Positions 1 through 9,432 of a stretch of 64,000 bases of DNA are shown here, in pieces; the stretch's first letter is position 1, and every line of letters begins with the position of its first letter. The notes under the pieces are model-generated. The model was not told the origin of the DNA. It searched no databases and saw only the letters and a program-made list of their open reading frames with translations. The stretch covers positions 24,453,458 through 24,517,457 of the forward strand of contig NC_091096.1 in the NCBI RefSeq assembly GCF_024713975.1, written 5' to 3'. A program made the translations under genes and the position numbers. This DNA is from Paralichthys olivaceus (lineage: Eukaryota > Chordata > Actinopteri > Pleuronectiformes > Paralichthyidae).

Positions 1-680
1 GGCACTTAAAACTCAATACTGAGATAAGATGTGCAGCTAATTCTCCACTTATATGTCGTAGTTTAAATAAATGCAAAACGAGAACTGCTGATCATATTAT
101 AGCATACTTAGAAATAGTGGGTGCTGAGCTTTAGAGGGGACAAAGGAAATTAAACATACAAGTTAAATCCTGCTTAGACCCTGGAGAGTGTTGAACTTAT
201 CTCGTTGAGATGTCTGCAGGTTATCTCTAAGAAATATTTCAATATTTAAACAGAATTATCAGCTTAGGAATAGACGTGTCCTTAAAAAACCTGGAATCGT
301 TGGATAAGAGACAAGCTCAGTTAGGAGAGAAGAAAGAACAGGGTGATGGTTTTGTAGAATGTAAAGTGGGAGAAATGAGAAGAAAAGAAACAGTGGAGAA
401 GATTCAGATTTAGACATAGGGTACAGGATGCAGCAGCACCTTACTTGTTCAAAACCAGAAAACATGACGGGACCACTGTGGAAATAATTCACAGATTTTA
501 TGAGATATCCTGGGGGAAAAAAACAATCAGCAAAAGAGTGTCTTTACTCTCCAAGTAACCAGTTGGGGGAATGTGCTAGTTTGATTTGTTTTTATCAATA
601 TTATAATAAAAGCACAACACTATTAAACTATGTTGGTTTTTATTTATATGCCACCAGTTTTTAATGTTGGACCATTGAGC
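1..680. other. Intergenic, no gene seen
   Basis: AT-rich sequence with only short chance open frames on both strands. I see no splice-flanked coding segment, no RNA gene and no recognised repeat before the first CTCF-like unit. Confidence 0.5.
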
Positions 681-790
681 CACTCTCCAGATCAGGTGGT
701 GGCAGTAATGTGCCATTTTGTTGTTTGGCTGCAGCTGTTAACCACCAAGAGGGAGAAAAGCAAGCCAAGAGAAACAGTCACCGTGGACAT
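681..790 (+). repeat. CTCF-motif-like repeat unit, copy 1
   Basis: The unit contains CTCCAG, then AGGTGGTGGCAGTAATGTGCC, then a purine-rich AGAGGGAGAAAAG tail after TTAACCACCAA. Copies 2 and 3 further right share the same order: CCAG, GGTGGCGGTAA, GCGC, a TGGCCAA or CTGGTAAAC block and an AAGAAGAAG tail. This layout resembles a short interspersed unit common near fish genes. This copy is the most diverged of the three. Confidence 0.5.
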
Positions 791-1500
791 TTGTGATACC
801 ATCCATAGACACCAGTCTGCAGCAAAAACTAAAAGATAAAGACAACCTGCTATCAAAGAGCAATAGTACAAAGACCGATCAGTATCGGCATTAGTTATTT
901 ATATTTACAGACGCTTCAACAGAGCTGCATTCTTCACTCCACAGTCTCAGACCACCTGTCAGTTTATACAGCTGGATTACTGGGTATTCTGTTTGCATCG
1001 CAGTGGGCGGAGGAAAGTGGCAGACAATTATTGTTTACAACATTTTTCATGCTCCTCAGATTACATCAGAGAGGGTTGAATATCTCCTTCCTATGGGTTT
1101 GCTGCTCACATGGGAGTGGAAGGCAATGAAAAGGCAGAGATATTAGAAAAACAGTCATTAAAACGATCGTCAATGGACACACTGGCACCAAAACTATCAT
1201 TAAAGTATACAGTCACCAAACATGGCAAGAATACTGGGATGCAAATGATACAGGAAGACATTTGCACAGTAGTCAAAAACATGTCATTAGCCCTCTGTAA
1301 ATGTGTGTAACAAAGATAAAGAACAAAAGAGGGAATTAATATCAGGATGACAAGAAGAAGAGCAAAATGTTTCATAAGATAAGTCATTAGGAAAGAGATC
1401 ACGGAATATACTTAATCTTCTAATTAACTATTTAAGAGAAACAGCACTTAAGAAAATAATTGTATTTTCTGTTTAGTTTGTGACTGTTACTTTATGACCG

Positions 1501-1585
1501 CTCCACGCTCCAGTCCAGAAGGTGGCGGTAAGGCGCACATAAGCGGATTTGGCCAACTGCCAATTAACACCAGAAGAAGAGTGAG
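1501..1585 (+). repeat. CTCF-motif-like repeat unit, copy 2
   Basis: Contains CCAGAAGGTGGCGGTAAGGCGC, which matches the CTCF core consensus CCASYAGRKGGCRS at 13 of its 14 positions. It is followed by GGCCAACTGCCAATTAACACC and AGAAGAAGAG. It is the same unit as at 681 and 1626. Confidence 0.6.
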
Positions 1586-1625
1586 GAAACAAATGTATTT
1601 CCGCAGACCGAGCTCTCTGACCCAA

Positions 1626-1736
1626 ACTCCAGCACGGCAGGTGGCGGTAATGCGCCTTACACTGTAGGTGCCACCACGCTGGTAAACAACAAAAAGAAGA
1701 AGACTGAGGAAAGAGACGAAGAAGAAGAAGAAGTGT
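1626..1736 (+). repeat. CTCF-motif-like repeat unit, copy 3, in lman2l promoter/5'UTR
   Basis: Contains CTCCAGCACGGCAGGTGGCGGTAATGCGCC, ending in AAGAAGAAG and a pure GAA run at 1717-1733 that stops a few bases before the lman2l start codon. The unit therefore probably supplies part of the lman2l 5'UTR. The surrounding 1500-1960 stretch is relatively CpG-rich, as expected of a housekeeping promoter. Confidence 0.6.
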
Positions 1737-1742
1737 GTAAAG

Positions 1743-1947
1743 ATGGTTGCGGCTGTAACGAAGTCAAATCTGGGTCAACTGACAAGCTGCTGCTCTTTAC
1801 TTCCAATGTTTCGTTTGAAAAACGTCCGGGAACTAACATGGCTGCTTGTCGCCGTGTGTGTGTTGACGGGCCCGTCGCTGGCCGACGAGCAGGAGTTCCT
1901 GGAGGAGTTTCTGAAGCGGGAGTATTCTCTGACCAAGCCTTACCGTG
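1743..1947 (+). CDS. lman2l: lman2l exon 1: leader and start of lectin domain
   Basis: Encodes residues 1-68 plus one base of Gly69: the signal/leader segment and FLEEFLKREYSLTKPYR, the family's opening KREHSL-KPY motif. The donor is G|GTAGGT (phase 1). Confidence 0.93.
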
Positions 1948-4900
1948 GTAGGTCCAACTGTCAGCTACACGTTAGCTGCTGTAACGCTGCTACACATTAG
2001 CCCAGGCTAGCTGCTAATCCCTGTCCACTTTAGCTGGGTACTCATGTGACTGCCGAAGGTACTGGAACTATAACACAGGAAGTGATTGCAGGTTTGATCC
2101 CACAGTGAGAGATAGTGATCGTGAACTCTGATTTGACTGATGTCGTTACCTTGACTGGTTAAATGAACTGTGTCCGACTTTTCTCTCCATTTTACTGAAC
2201 GTGTTGTAAATCGGTTTGACGGATCACAGCCTGTACACCAGACAATACTAGTTACTGTTCAAACTGAGATCCTGTACCACCCTCAAGCAGTTCCATGCTA
2301 GTCAGCAGACACATGAGACGAGTGATTCTTGTGGGGATCAATCATTTACTGACTTTACCTTCACAACTCTATCTCTGCAGTTGAAGTTGTGCTTAGTGTT
2401 CATGGTAATGGTTGATATGTTAAAATACAGTGCAATACAGAGACTTGAAGGCAGTTTGGACAGTAAGAAGAAGAAACCTGTTCTGTTGCTTTGTCATCAG
2501 TCAGAGACGAGTGGGTGTGGAGGGTTTTTTTTCTAAGTTACTGTGAACAATACAACCGTTAACAGGTGTATTACTGGTTTGCAGGGTTGGGCTTCTCCAG
2601 TTCCGCTCAGTGGGATCTGATGGGCACTGCCATGGTGACGCCTGACCATGTGAGGCTGACCCCAGACCTGCAGAGCAGGCAGGGAGCCGTGTGGAGTCGA
2701 ATTGTAAGTCTGCTAAATGCATCTGTGAAAATGATTCCATCATCATATCTTCAGTAGTCGTGTACGTAGGCAACCAGACTCGCTTGCGTTTCTTGACATC
2801 CTTTCACCTTTCGTCTAAGATGCTTCTTCGGGAACTAAATGACTAATGGGAGGGTTCAGGTGTCAAACCTCTGTGGATCATTTTCAATAGCTATATTCAT
2901 ACATGAACTGTGGAGAGTGTCCTCACAACTTGATCCAGGCTTTCTCTGGAGTTTTCCTTTCACATTGCAGTGGAAGATTTTCCACTCAGACGCATTCACA
3001 ACACAGACATTTCCAGTCTGTAATGGCAAGGAGAAACTCTATAAATATAAATATATATAAATAAATGAATACCTGAAGCCTCTCACTTGGAAATTTGCGT
3101 TCTCACATCCAGCCCCTCCAGAGAATTTTTGCCGAGATTATCCGGAGTTCAGTTTAAGGGCTCCACTGATAAAACTGAAGAAGCCTCTTGGATGAGTTGA
3201 AACGTCTTCAAGAAACACAAGCAATTCCAGTTGCCCATGTACAAATGTACAACTCCTGAGTCTACTTAAGCTATACATACGCTCAGTCTGCCTGGTGTTA
3301 GTTAACCTCTCACATCCAACCTCCCTCTACCTTAGTGGTACTGTAAAATTGTCAGCATCATGACTTTAAAATGAAAATTGCTCATTATGTAAGCATTTTA
3401 CACAAATAGTGCAGACTGTTACAGTCTACATTTACTGACATAACATTCGACTAATTCAACCTGTTTTAATAGAATAGAATGTTGGGGGATGCATACCACA
3501 CATAGAATACTGCAAGAATAACCAGTTTGTCTTTATGTCTTTTGCTTTCTAGCCTTTGGTCTTGCGGGACTGGGAGCTAAAGGTGCAGTTTAAAATCCAC
3601 GGCCTGGGAAGGAAGAATTTGAATGGGGACGGAATGGCCATCTGGTTAACCAGAGATCGCATGCAGAATGGTATGAAGAGACAGTGCAGGTGTCTCATAC
3701 AGTCACAGTCAGTCAGATATACTTTATTCCTCATTTCATCTCTGCATCTCCTGTGCAGAGTGACGTAGGAAACCAAGCCGTGGCTCCATGTCTGCACACC
3801 CAGCTTTAACATTAACTGCTCCTGAAACCACAATATTTCAGTTTTCTGTCTACACATTACATGGTTCATAAGACAGCCTCTGGAACTACACGTTATATGA
3901 ATCTCACACAGTAAAGCTTTATCCTGTCAGCTTTGAAACCCCCCACCACAACAAAATATAACCCCAATTACCGTCAGCTTTTCACAAACTCACTGTTTGT
4001 CTGGCAATTGAAGTCTATTCTTGTATAGTGTGGCTATTCTTCTTAGCAACCTTTAGTTACAAGAGCTCTGAGGCCTGTACTTAGAAGCAGAATATGTGGT
4101 CAGCAACATAACTCTAAGTTTGACACTGATCTTTTGAGGTTACGATGGTGATTTACTTTTTTTTTAAGGTGAATCGTCATAGTAACTTACATGAGCTCAT
4201 TGACGCTGCCAGGGCTGTAGCTGAAAGACCAAAGCTAAAATCATCATAAATAAATAAATAATCAATAAAGGCATTTATTTAACGGGATACACAAATGTAA
4301 TTATAGTCATATTTACTGGTGCTGTAATAATCTTGCAGTGATATTAATTTATAAACCTACACATTCACAGTTTTTTCTTATTTATTTGCTATTATAGTTT
4401 GTGCTGCTCTGCTGCCTGTAGACTGTGTGTTTGTGATTGGTCATATGCTGCAAATGGCCTCACTTTAATGTGACTGTAAACCCAGGGTGGATTTATGGAG
4501 CTGATAGAGACGACTGTTGGGCTCAGTGAAGCTGGATTATAAAGAGATGTCATGGGTATGTTGAACCTGCTTTGTATTTCAGACCTCTGATAGACCTCCC
4601 TGTTTCTTTGCAGGCCCTGTATTTGGTAACATGAACCACTTCACTGGACTTGGTATATTTATGGACACTTACCCCAACGCAGACAAGACCCATGATGTAA
4701 GTGACAGTTGGAAGCTTCTGGTTAATGACGGTGATATTGTGACGTTGTTTTTCTCTCTGATTTAACACTTAATCTCCTATAAACTGTTCATTTGTATTTA
4801 CATGTGCATAGTGTTTGTCATTCCAATTTACACAGTTTCTGGTGATGGCCTTCTTTTGTTTGTGCTGTTTTGGTGTCTTGGTGGTAAAAAGTCTTCCAGC

Positions 4901-7223
4901 CTAATCTGACTGTTTGACACAGTTTTAAACAGCCTGCCACTCTTGATCAGCCTCTTCATTTACAATATTTATACTGATCTCAGATCATATTTCTTTCCCT
5001 GCTTCCCTTTTTGAATGTGAAGAAGACACAACCTGGAATTCAGGTAGCATCAGAAACTGCAGCTTATTCTGAGCTGAGCTGTTGAATGTCCCGCATCCAT
5101 CTTCACCATCTTTACTCTTACATTCCACCCATCTGCTTGGATTCATCTGTGATGTTTGTGTTGTTGTGTTATCATAACTGAAACAATGGCTTGGTTGTGT
5201 GCGTTTTTGAATCTGCACATACAGACGTCTTTGTCTCCCCTTTCTTCTCTCAGAGGACTTTCCCATATATATCAGTGATGCTGGGGAATGGGACTCTGTC
5301 ATATCAACACGATCAAGATGGACGCCGCACTGAACTTGGAGGGTGCACAGCCCTGGTGCGCAATGCGATCTTTGACACATTCCTCCTCATCCGATACACC
5401 AAAAACAGACTCACGGTACGAAACTGTAAAGTGAACAGATTACTATGGCTTCAGCTACAGTTGTGTTGTAGATACAATATTAAATGGATATCCAACAGTC
5501 TACACTTAGTAACTCACATTGACAAAGTGAAAATGTTTTAAAGTTTTTAAACAAATGTCTCATTTAGAAAAAAATGTAAATCTCTGCAATCAGTTCTGGT
5601 TTAGCTCCTGTGGAAACAGTTACAGCTTTGAGTCTTCTTGGTTAAGACTCTGCAGGACTCCTCAGCAGGAGTTCAATCCTGCTGGAGAAACTGGTCCACA
5701 GGTCGGCAGTTCAGTGTCTGAAAGCAGCTTCAGGCCTCCTTTCATATCTCAAACTCTCAGATTGGATGAGAAGTGTCTGTGAGTTGCATCTTCAGGCCTC
5801 TATACAAATGTTCTGTGTGGTTTTATACAGTCTGAGCAACACTGTATTTGTCATTAAATGTTACATAGTCCTGTTATGATGTAAAAAAAAAAAAAAAAAA
5901 GTGACTAATAATGAATCATGCTGTTGTGGAAAAATCCATGAAAGTCACTAAAGACAATTGCTAGCTCCAGTGTTTATCAGTGTTGCTTGTTGACTCCTCC
6001 TTTGCCCTCCAGCTCATGGTGGATGCAGATGGGAAGCAGGAATGGAAACACTGTGCTGACATCACAGGACTGCGGCTACCTACAGGATACTTCTTTGGAG
6101 CCTCCTCTGCCACTGGAGACTTATCAGGTATGAAGATTCATTGCGAGCAGGGATGTAACAACTGCCACAATACATTTCCCATCAGTTAGTATTACCATTT
6201 CTTATTTGATTTATTATTAAAACTGCAACTTGGTTTTGTTCTGTCTCAGTGAAAACATGGTGTACCTGAGGGTTTTCAGTCTTCTAATAGGACCACGTGG
6301 TCATATCATGGTTTTATAAAAGCTCAGAGGAAAACTTGTACAAAAATGTTCACCATATCTGCAGAACATGCAGAAAGAAGATCTCTGTGAAAAAGAAAAA
6401 CATTTGAAATGTACGGCAAGTTAACTTCAGGTCACTGTACGATGTTGTGACTTTCTAATAACTGTAGTCAGGAATGTAAACTGAAACTGTTGCATGTTGC
6501 CTTTGGCTTCTTGTGACTTCAGATGCTATTCCTCCATTGCACATTATAACAAAGTTTAGTCACCCAGACTAAACAAATGTAAATTTAAAATCCTACAGTT
6601 ATTGACATGGTTGTAAAATGAAACAATATAGACTCTTTTACAGGACTACTCTCAGTTGTTGGGATCATTGAACATACTATTATTCTCATCTTGTATTTCT
6701 GTAAGTTGTGCACTGGAGGTGGGGATATTTCTCGATTCGTAGATACATCGCGATGCGGACGTGGAAGACTCAGATGATCCAGAGACAGAACATAATCGAT
6801 TCATGTTTTCCGCTATGTTGATTTTTCTTTAGCGATGTCCCACCGCTGCATAGTTATAACGACCGCTGCTTCAGGATCAAGACAGAGATGCGCATTAAAG
6901 GTCCGGCCGTCTTTACCGTGTCAGAGCCCCCCCCCCCCCACTCTCCCGCTGACCTGCGCTCCCTTTACACTTTAACAATAAACACCGACACTAATCAGAA
7001 GTTATTAGGACCTGAACAGTACTGACATTTACTTTGTGTTTGTTGATTCACTTTAGAGTTTATGAGGCATGTATTTAAACATGTGCATGTAGTTCATTCG
7101 CTACACACAACACCAGACACGCACAGTCAGGACATCAGGGTCAAAGTGACCGGAACAATTCGGATTCATGATCTGACATTAATAATGATAACTATATACA
7201 TGTGATTAGCAGTTTTTGTGAGC

Positions 7224-7295
<72 letters not shown>

Positions 7296-8211
7296 CTGCA
7301 GAGAAGTACTTTCAGATTATCATTATCACACAACCCAGAGTTTTTTTGAACTTCATTGTTGCAGTGAAGTGGCACTAGTGTTTTTGTGGGAGGGCTTTCT
7401 TGAGGTGTTAATTACTGAACTTGTGCTGACTTGTGTTGCTGTAGATAACCATGACATCATCTCCATGAAGCTTTACCAGCTGACAGTAGAGAGGACTCCA
7501 GAGGAGGAGAAGGAGGAGGAGGAGGAGGAGGAGGTCATCATTCCCAGAGTTGACCACATGGAACAGTTTCAAGGTAGACACAGCACGGCCGCATCACCTC
7601 ACCTCTCACATTTCATGGGTGACTTGATGATTGGATATTTTATATTTGTTGATAATCCACATACTGGAGAGGAGAGCGTTTTGGGGTCTTTATGTCTTAC
7701 GTTCTTCACTATGTGTCACACAATCATCATCAGCAGATGGAGTTGGCCCATAGAAATAAAGATATTTCAGTTTCCATGTCTTTTCGATGCTCTTTAAAGA
7801 GCCGTGTGTTTTAATGTTCACTTTAGACCTGGAAAACAGAAGCTGATAGGCTGCTACAGTTTAGGGATGGATGATGATGTCTGATCTCATTACTGACACG
7901 ACCATTTTAGTGCTCAGGTGTAAAATGTTCTTGCACTGATCTGAGGTTTCTTAAAACAAAACTAGTAATAACAAACAAAGCTGCAAACTATAAGAAACTC
8001 CTCATAATGAAGTGGTTGTACAAGCTGAACCTGTTTGATAATCAATCTATCATCCTCTGTCTTTGCAGTTGTTATCCAGGAGGAAGGGATGAGCGGAGTC
8101 CAGTTCTTCTTCACCCTCCTCTTCTCCATCCTGGGGCTGGGTGTGCTGGCAGTGATAGGACTGGTGCTTTACGGACGCTGGACGGAAAAGAGACGTAAAC
8201 GCTTCTATTGA
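1743..8211 (+). CDS. lman2l: LMAN2L / VIPL, L-type lectin cargo receptor (complete gene, 8 coding exons)
   Basis: Joined exons 1743-1947, 2585-2703, 3553-3670, 4614-4696, 5254-5415, 6013-6127, 7445-7573 and 8069-8211 give 357 residues, close to the mammalian length. The family are type I membrane lectins that bind high-mannose N-glycans in the ER and early secretory pathway. The order seen is an N-terminal leader with hydrophobic core at about residues 32-46, the legume-type lectin fold from about 55 to 290, a membrane segment near 319-341 and a cytosolic tail ending KRRKRFY. The RKR basic triplet is the ER-retention feature of VIPL. Visible lectin-site residues are GDG (exon 3), DTYPN (exon 4) and SYQH with DGR (exon 5). 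GGC and HCADI cysteines match the conserved disulphide. LMAN2L rather than LMAN2 is favoured by LRDWEL, DRMQ, GLGIFMDTYPN and TELGGCTALVRN. The start at 1743 has A at -3 and G at +4; Met22 (1806) is an alternative start giving a more typical signal peptide. The acidic GAG-encoded tract in exon 7 is unusual. Confidence 0.95.
2585..2703 (+). CDS. lman2l: lman2l exon 2
   Basis: Acceptor TTTGCAG. Encodes GLGFSSSAQWDLMG and VRLTPDLQSRQGAVWSRI, the first beta strands of the lectin sandwich. Donor ATT|GTAAGT, phase 0. Confidence 0.93.
3553..3670 (+). CDS. lman2l: lman2l exon 3 (GDG sugar-site strand)
   Basis: Acceptor TTTCTAG. Encodes LRDWELKVQFKIHGLGRKN, then NGDGMAIW with the conserved metal/sugar-site Asp, then TRDRMQNG. 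Where mammalian VIPL (from memory) has PCFLRDWEL, this protein has PLVLRDWEL, so one cysteine is missing. Confidence 0.93.
4614..4696 (+). CDS. lman2l: lman2l exon 4 (DTYPN motif)
   Basis: Acceptor TTTGCAG. Encodes PVFGNMNHFTGLGIFMDTYP followed by NADKTHD; the Asp, Tyr and Asn of DTYPN are the expected calcium/mannose ligands. Donor GAT|GTAAGT, phase 0. Confidence 0.94.
5254..5415 (+). CDS. lman2l: lman2l exon 5
   Basis: Acceptor CTCTCAG. Encodes RTFPYISVMLGNGTLSYQH and the DGRRTELGGCTALVRN stretch. It holds a candidate N-glycosylation sequon (NGT), the His of the sugar site and one conserved disulphide cysteine. Donor ACG|GTACGA, phase 0. Confidence 0.94.
5882..5901. repeat. Poly(A) tract in lman2l intron 5
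   Basis: About 19-20 uninterrupted A residues; it could be the tail of an old retroposed sequence or simple slippage. Confidence 0.8.
6013..6127 (+). CDS. lman2l: lman2l exon 6
   Basis: Acceptor CCTCCAG. Encodes LMVDADGKQEWKHCADITG with the second disulphide cysteine, then LRLPTGYFFGASSATGDLS, a strongly conserved family block. Donor TCAG|GTATGA, phase 1. Confidence 0.95.
6720..6960. other. GC-richer insert in lman2l intron 6, possible old transposon piece
   Basis: This stretch stands out from the AT-rich intron by its CG dinucleotides (CATCGCGATGCGGACG and similar) and a C13-14 homopolymer at about 6928-6941. It reads like the end of an interspersed element, but I could not find a matching terminal repeat or open frame. 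Confidence 0.3.
7225..7293. repeat. (CA)n microsatellite
   Basis: Uninterrupted AC dinucleotide run of about 69 bp in lman2l intron 6, likely length-polymorphic. Confidence 0.97.
7445..7573 (+). CDS. lman2l: lman2l exon 7 with GAG/Glu expansion
   Basis: Acceptor CTGTAG. Encodes DNHDIISMKLYQLTVERTPE, the end of the lectin fold, then an almost pure run of glutamates (about 7499-7534, GAG/GAA repeats) and the stalk sequence IIPRVDHMEQFQ. Donor CAAG|GTAGAC, phase 1. Confidence 0.93.
8069..8211 (+). CDS. lman2l: lman2l exon 8: membrane segment and ER-retention tail
   Basis: Acceptor TTTGCAG. Encodes a short stalk, a hydrophobic helix from GVQFFFTLLF to GLVLYG, and the tail RWTEKRRKRFY followed by TGA at 8209-8211. 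Confidence 0.94.
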
Positions 8212-8433
8212 TCATCGGCCAATGATCTGTGTAGGTTTTCAGAATGTATGTTGCTTTATCAACATACGTGACAACAATGCCAAGACTGCCATAGCTTTAC
8301 TGAAACCATACAATCAAATGAACAATGAGTGGACAACCTCGTGGGTTCGAGGCCCGGAAACAGACATAAATTAGCCGAGATGAACACGTGAAAAGATCAT
8401 GAACAGGTAAGCCAGCTGTAGAAAATTCTTTTC

Positions 8434-8909
8434 AGCTGCTTTCAGACATGGACTGAACTCTGGAGATTCTCTGGAGTTTCTGTGGAGGTGGTGTATGTGT
8501 GAACGCAAATGTCCGAGTGAGAGCCCCTGGAGTTTCTGCAGCCTTTCTCTGCCTTGCTCCCTAGTATCAAGTGTGGGGGGGGGGGATTTCTGACATGCAA
8601 CAGACGCTAAACAAAAAACACCAAATTCTCCAGATGACAAAACAGTGTTATACTCGTAGAAGACACCGACAAAGATGTCGAGAGCTTTTGGTGATGAGAG
8701 CTGATGTTGACGTGCCGTGAACAAAAACACGTGATCCCTGCAGCAGAATGAATGCGTTGCGTCCTGCCTCTGTCTGCTGCATCACCCCTTCACCTGAATT
8801 TTATGCTGTTGTGAACATTTCAGAGCAGATAAACGTGAAAGGTAACCTTTGGAGAATGTCCGCACCCAATACTCCAGAGTTCCTCCTGAAATCATGTCTG
8901 AAAACAGCT
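8434..8909. mobile_element. MITE with imperfect terminal inverted repeats, likely inside the lman2l 3'UTR
   Basis: The left end AGCTGCTTTCAGACATG followed by GAACTCTGGAG is mirrored at the right end by CTCCAGAGTTCC and CATGTCTGAAAACAGCT. About 476 bp, no transposase frame. It contains a G10 run at about 8576-8585. A second partial copy of one end lies at 32045-32122. Confidence 0.7.
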
Positions 8910-9426
8910 TTAGTGTAATGGAAGACGGATGAGATAATGCTGCTCTTATAAAAAATAAAAAAGATACATATTTATAACTCAACTTGAAACACAGTGGGTT
9001 GAAAAATCACATCGCAACCGACACTGTAGATTTCAGGTGATCAAAAATATGAGAATCGATTACAAAATCAGATGCTGTGTTGTTGACTGTCACCATTTCA
9101 CAGGGTTTCTTGGTACAGAAGTGTAGTTACCTATTACTTCCACTTGGTGCTGCCAGCGTGCAGCTTTAATCTGACCCGTAGCTGCTGTGAAGACCAGTCA
9201 ACCTGTGATCACAGATTCTTACTGCAGCGAAGAAGCTGCACTGAGCTCCTCCGTGCATTCGAGAGCACCTAATGAAAGCCAGGCGATGCACTTTGATCAG
9301 CTTGTGTGACAATTGGGTTAAACTTAGCTGTTTTTTTAAATGTACAACCAATGACGCCTCACAATATGTTGTACAGTAAAAGAACCATCAGAGTTACCAG
9401 TGCTGTTTAAGTGCCTAGCCAGGACC

Positions 9427-9432
9427 AATAAA
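9427..9432 (+). terminator. lman2l: Candidate lman2l poly(A) signal
   Basis: AATAAA about 1.2 kb past the stop codon. An earlier AATAAA in an A-rich stretch at 8954-8959 is an alternative. Neither can be proved without transcript data. Confidence 0.35.

Noticed and set aside
1733..1951. Alternative frame across lman2l exon 1
   Set aside because: It begins at GTG rather than ATG and reads past the exon donor; the 1743 frame matches the lectin family.
5650..5700. AGCAGGAGTTCAATCCTGCT hairpin, tRNA-like
   Set aside because: A lone 7-bp stem with a GTTCAA loop and no cloverleaf context in lman2l intron 5.
8330..8360. GTGGGTTCGAGGCCC, reminiscent of a tRNA T-arm
   Set aside because: No acceptor or anticodon stem can be folded around it.
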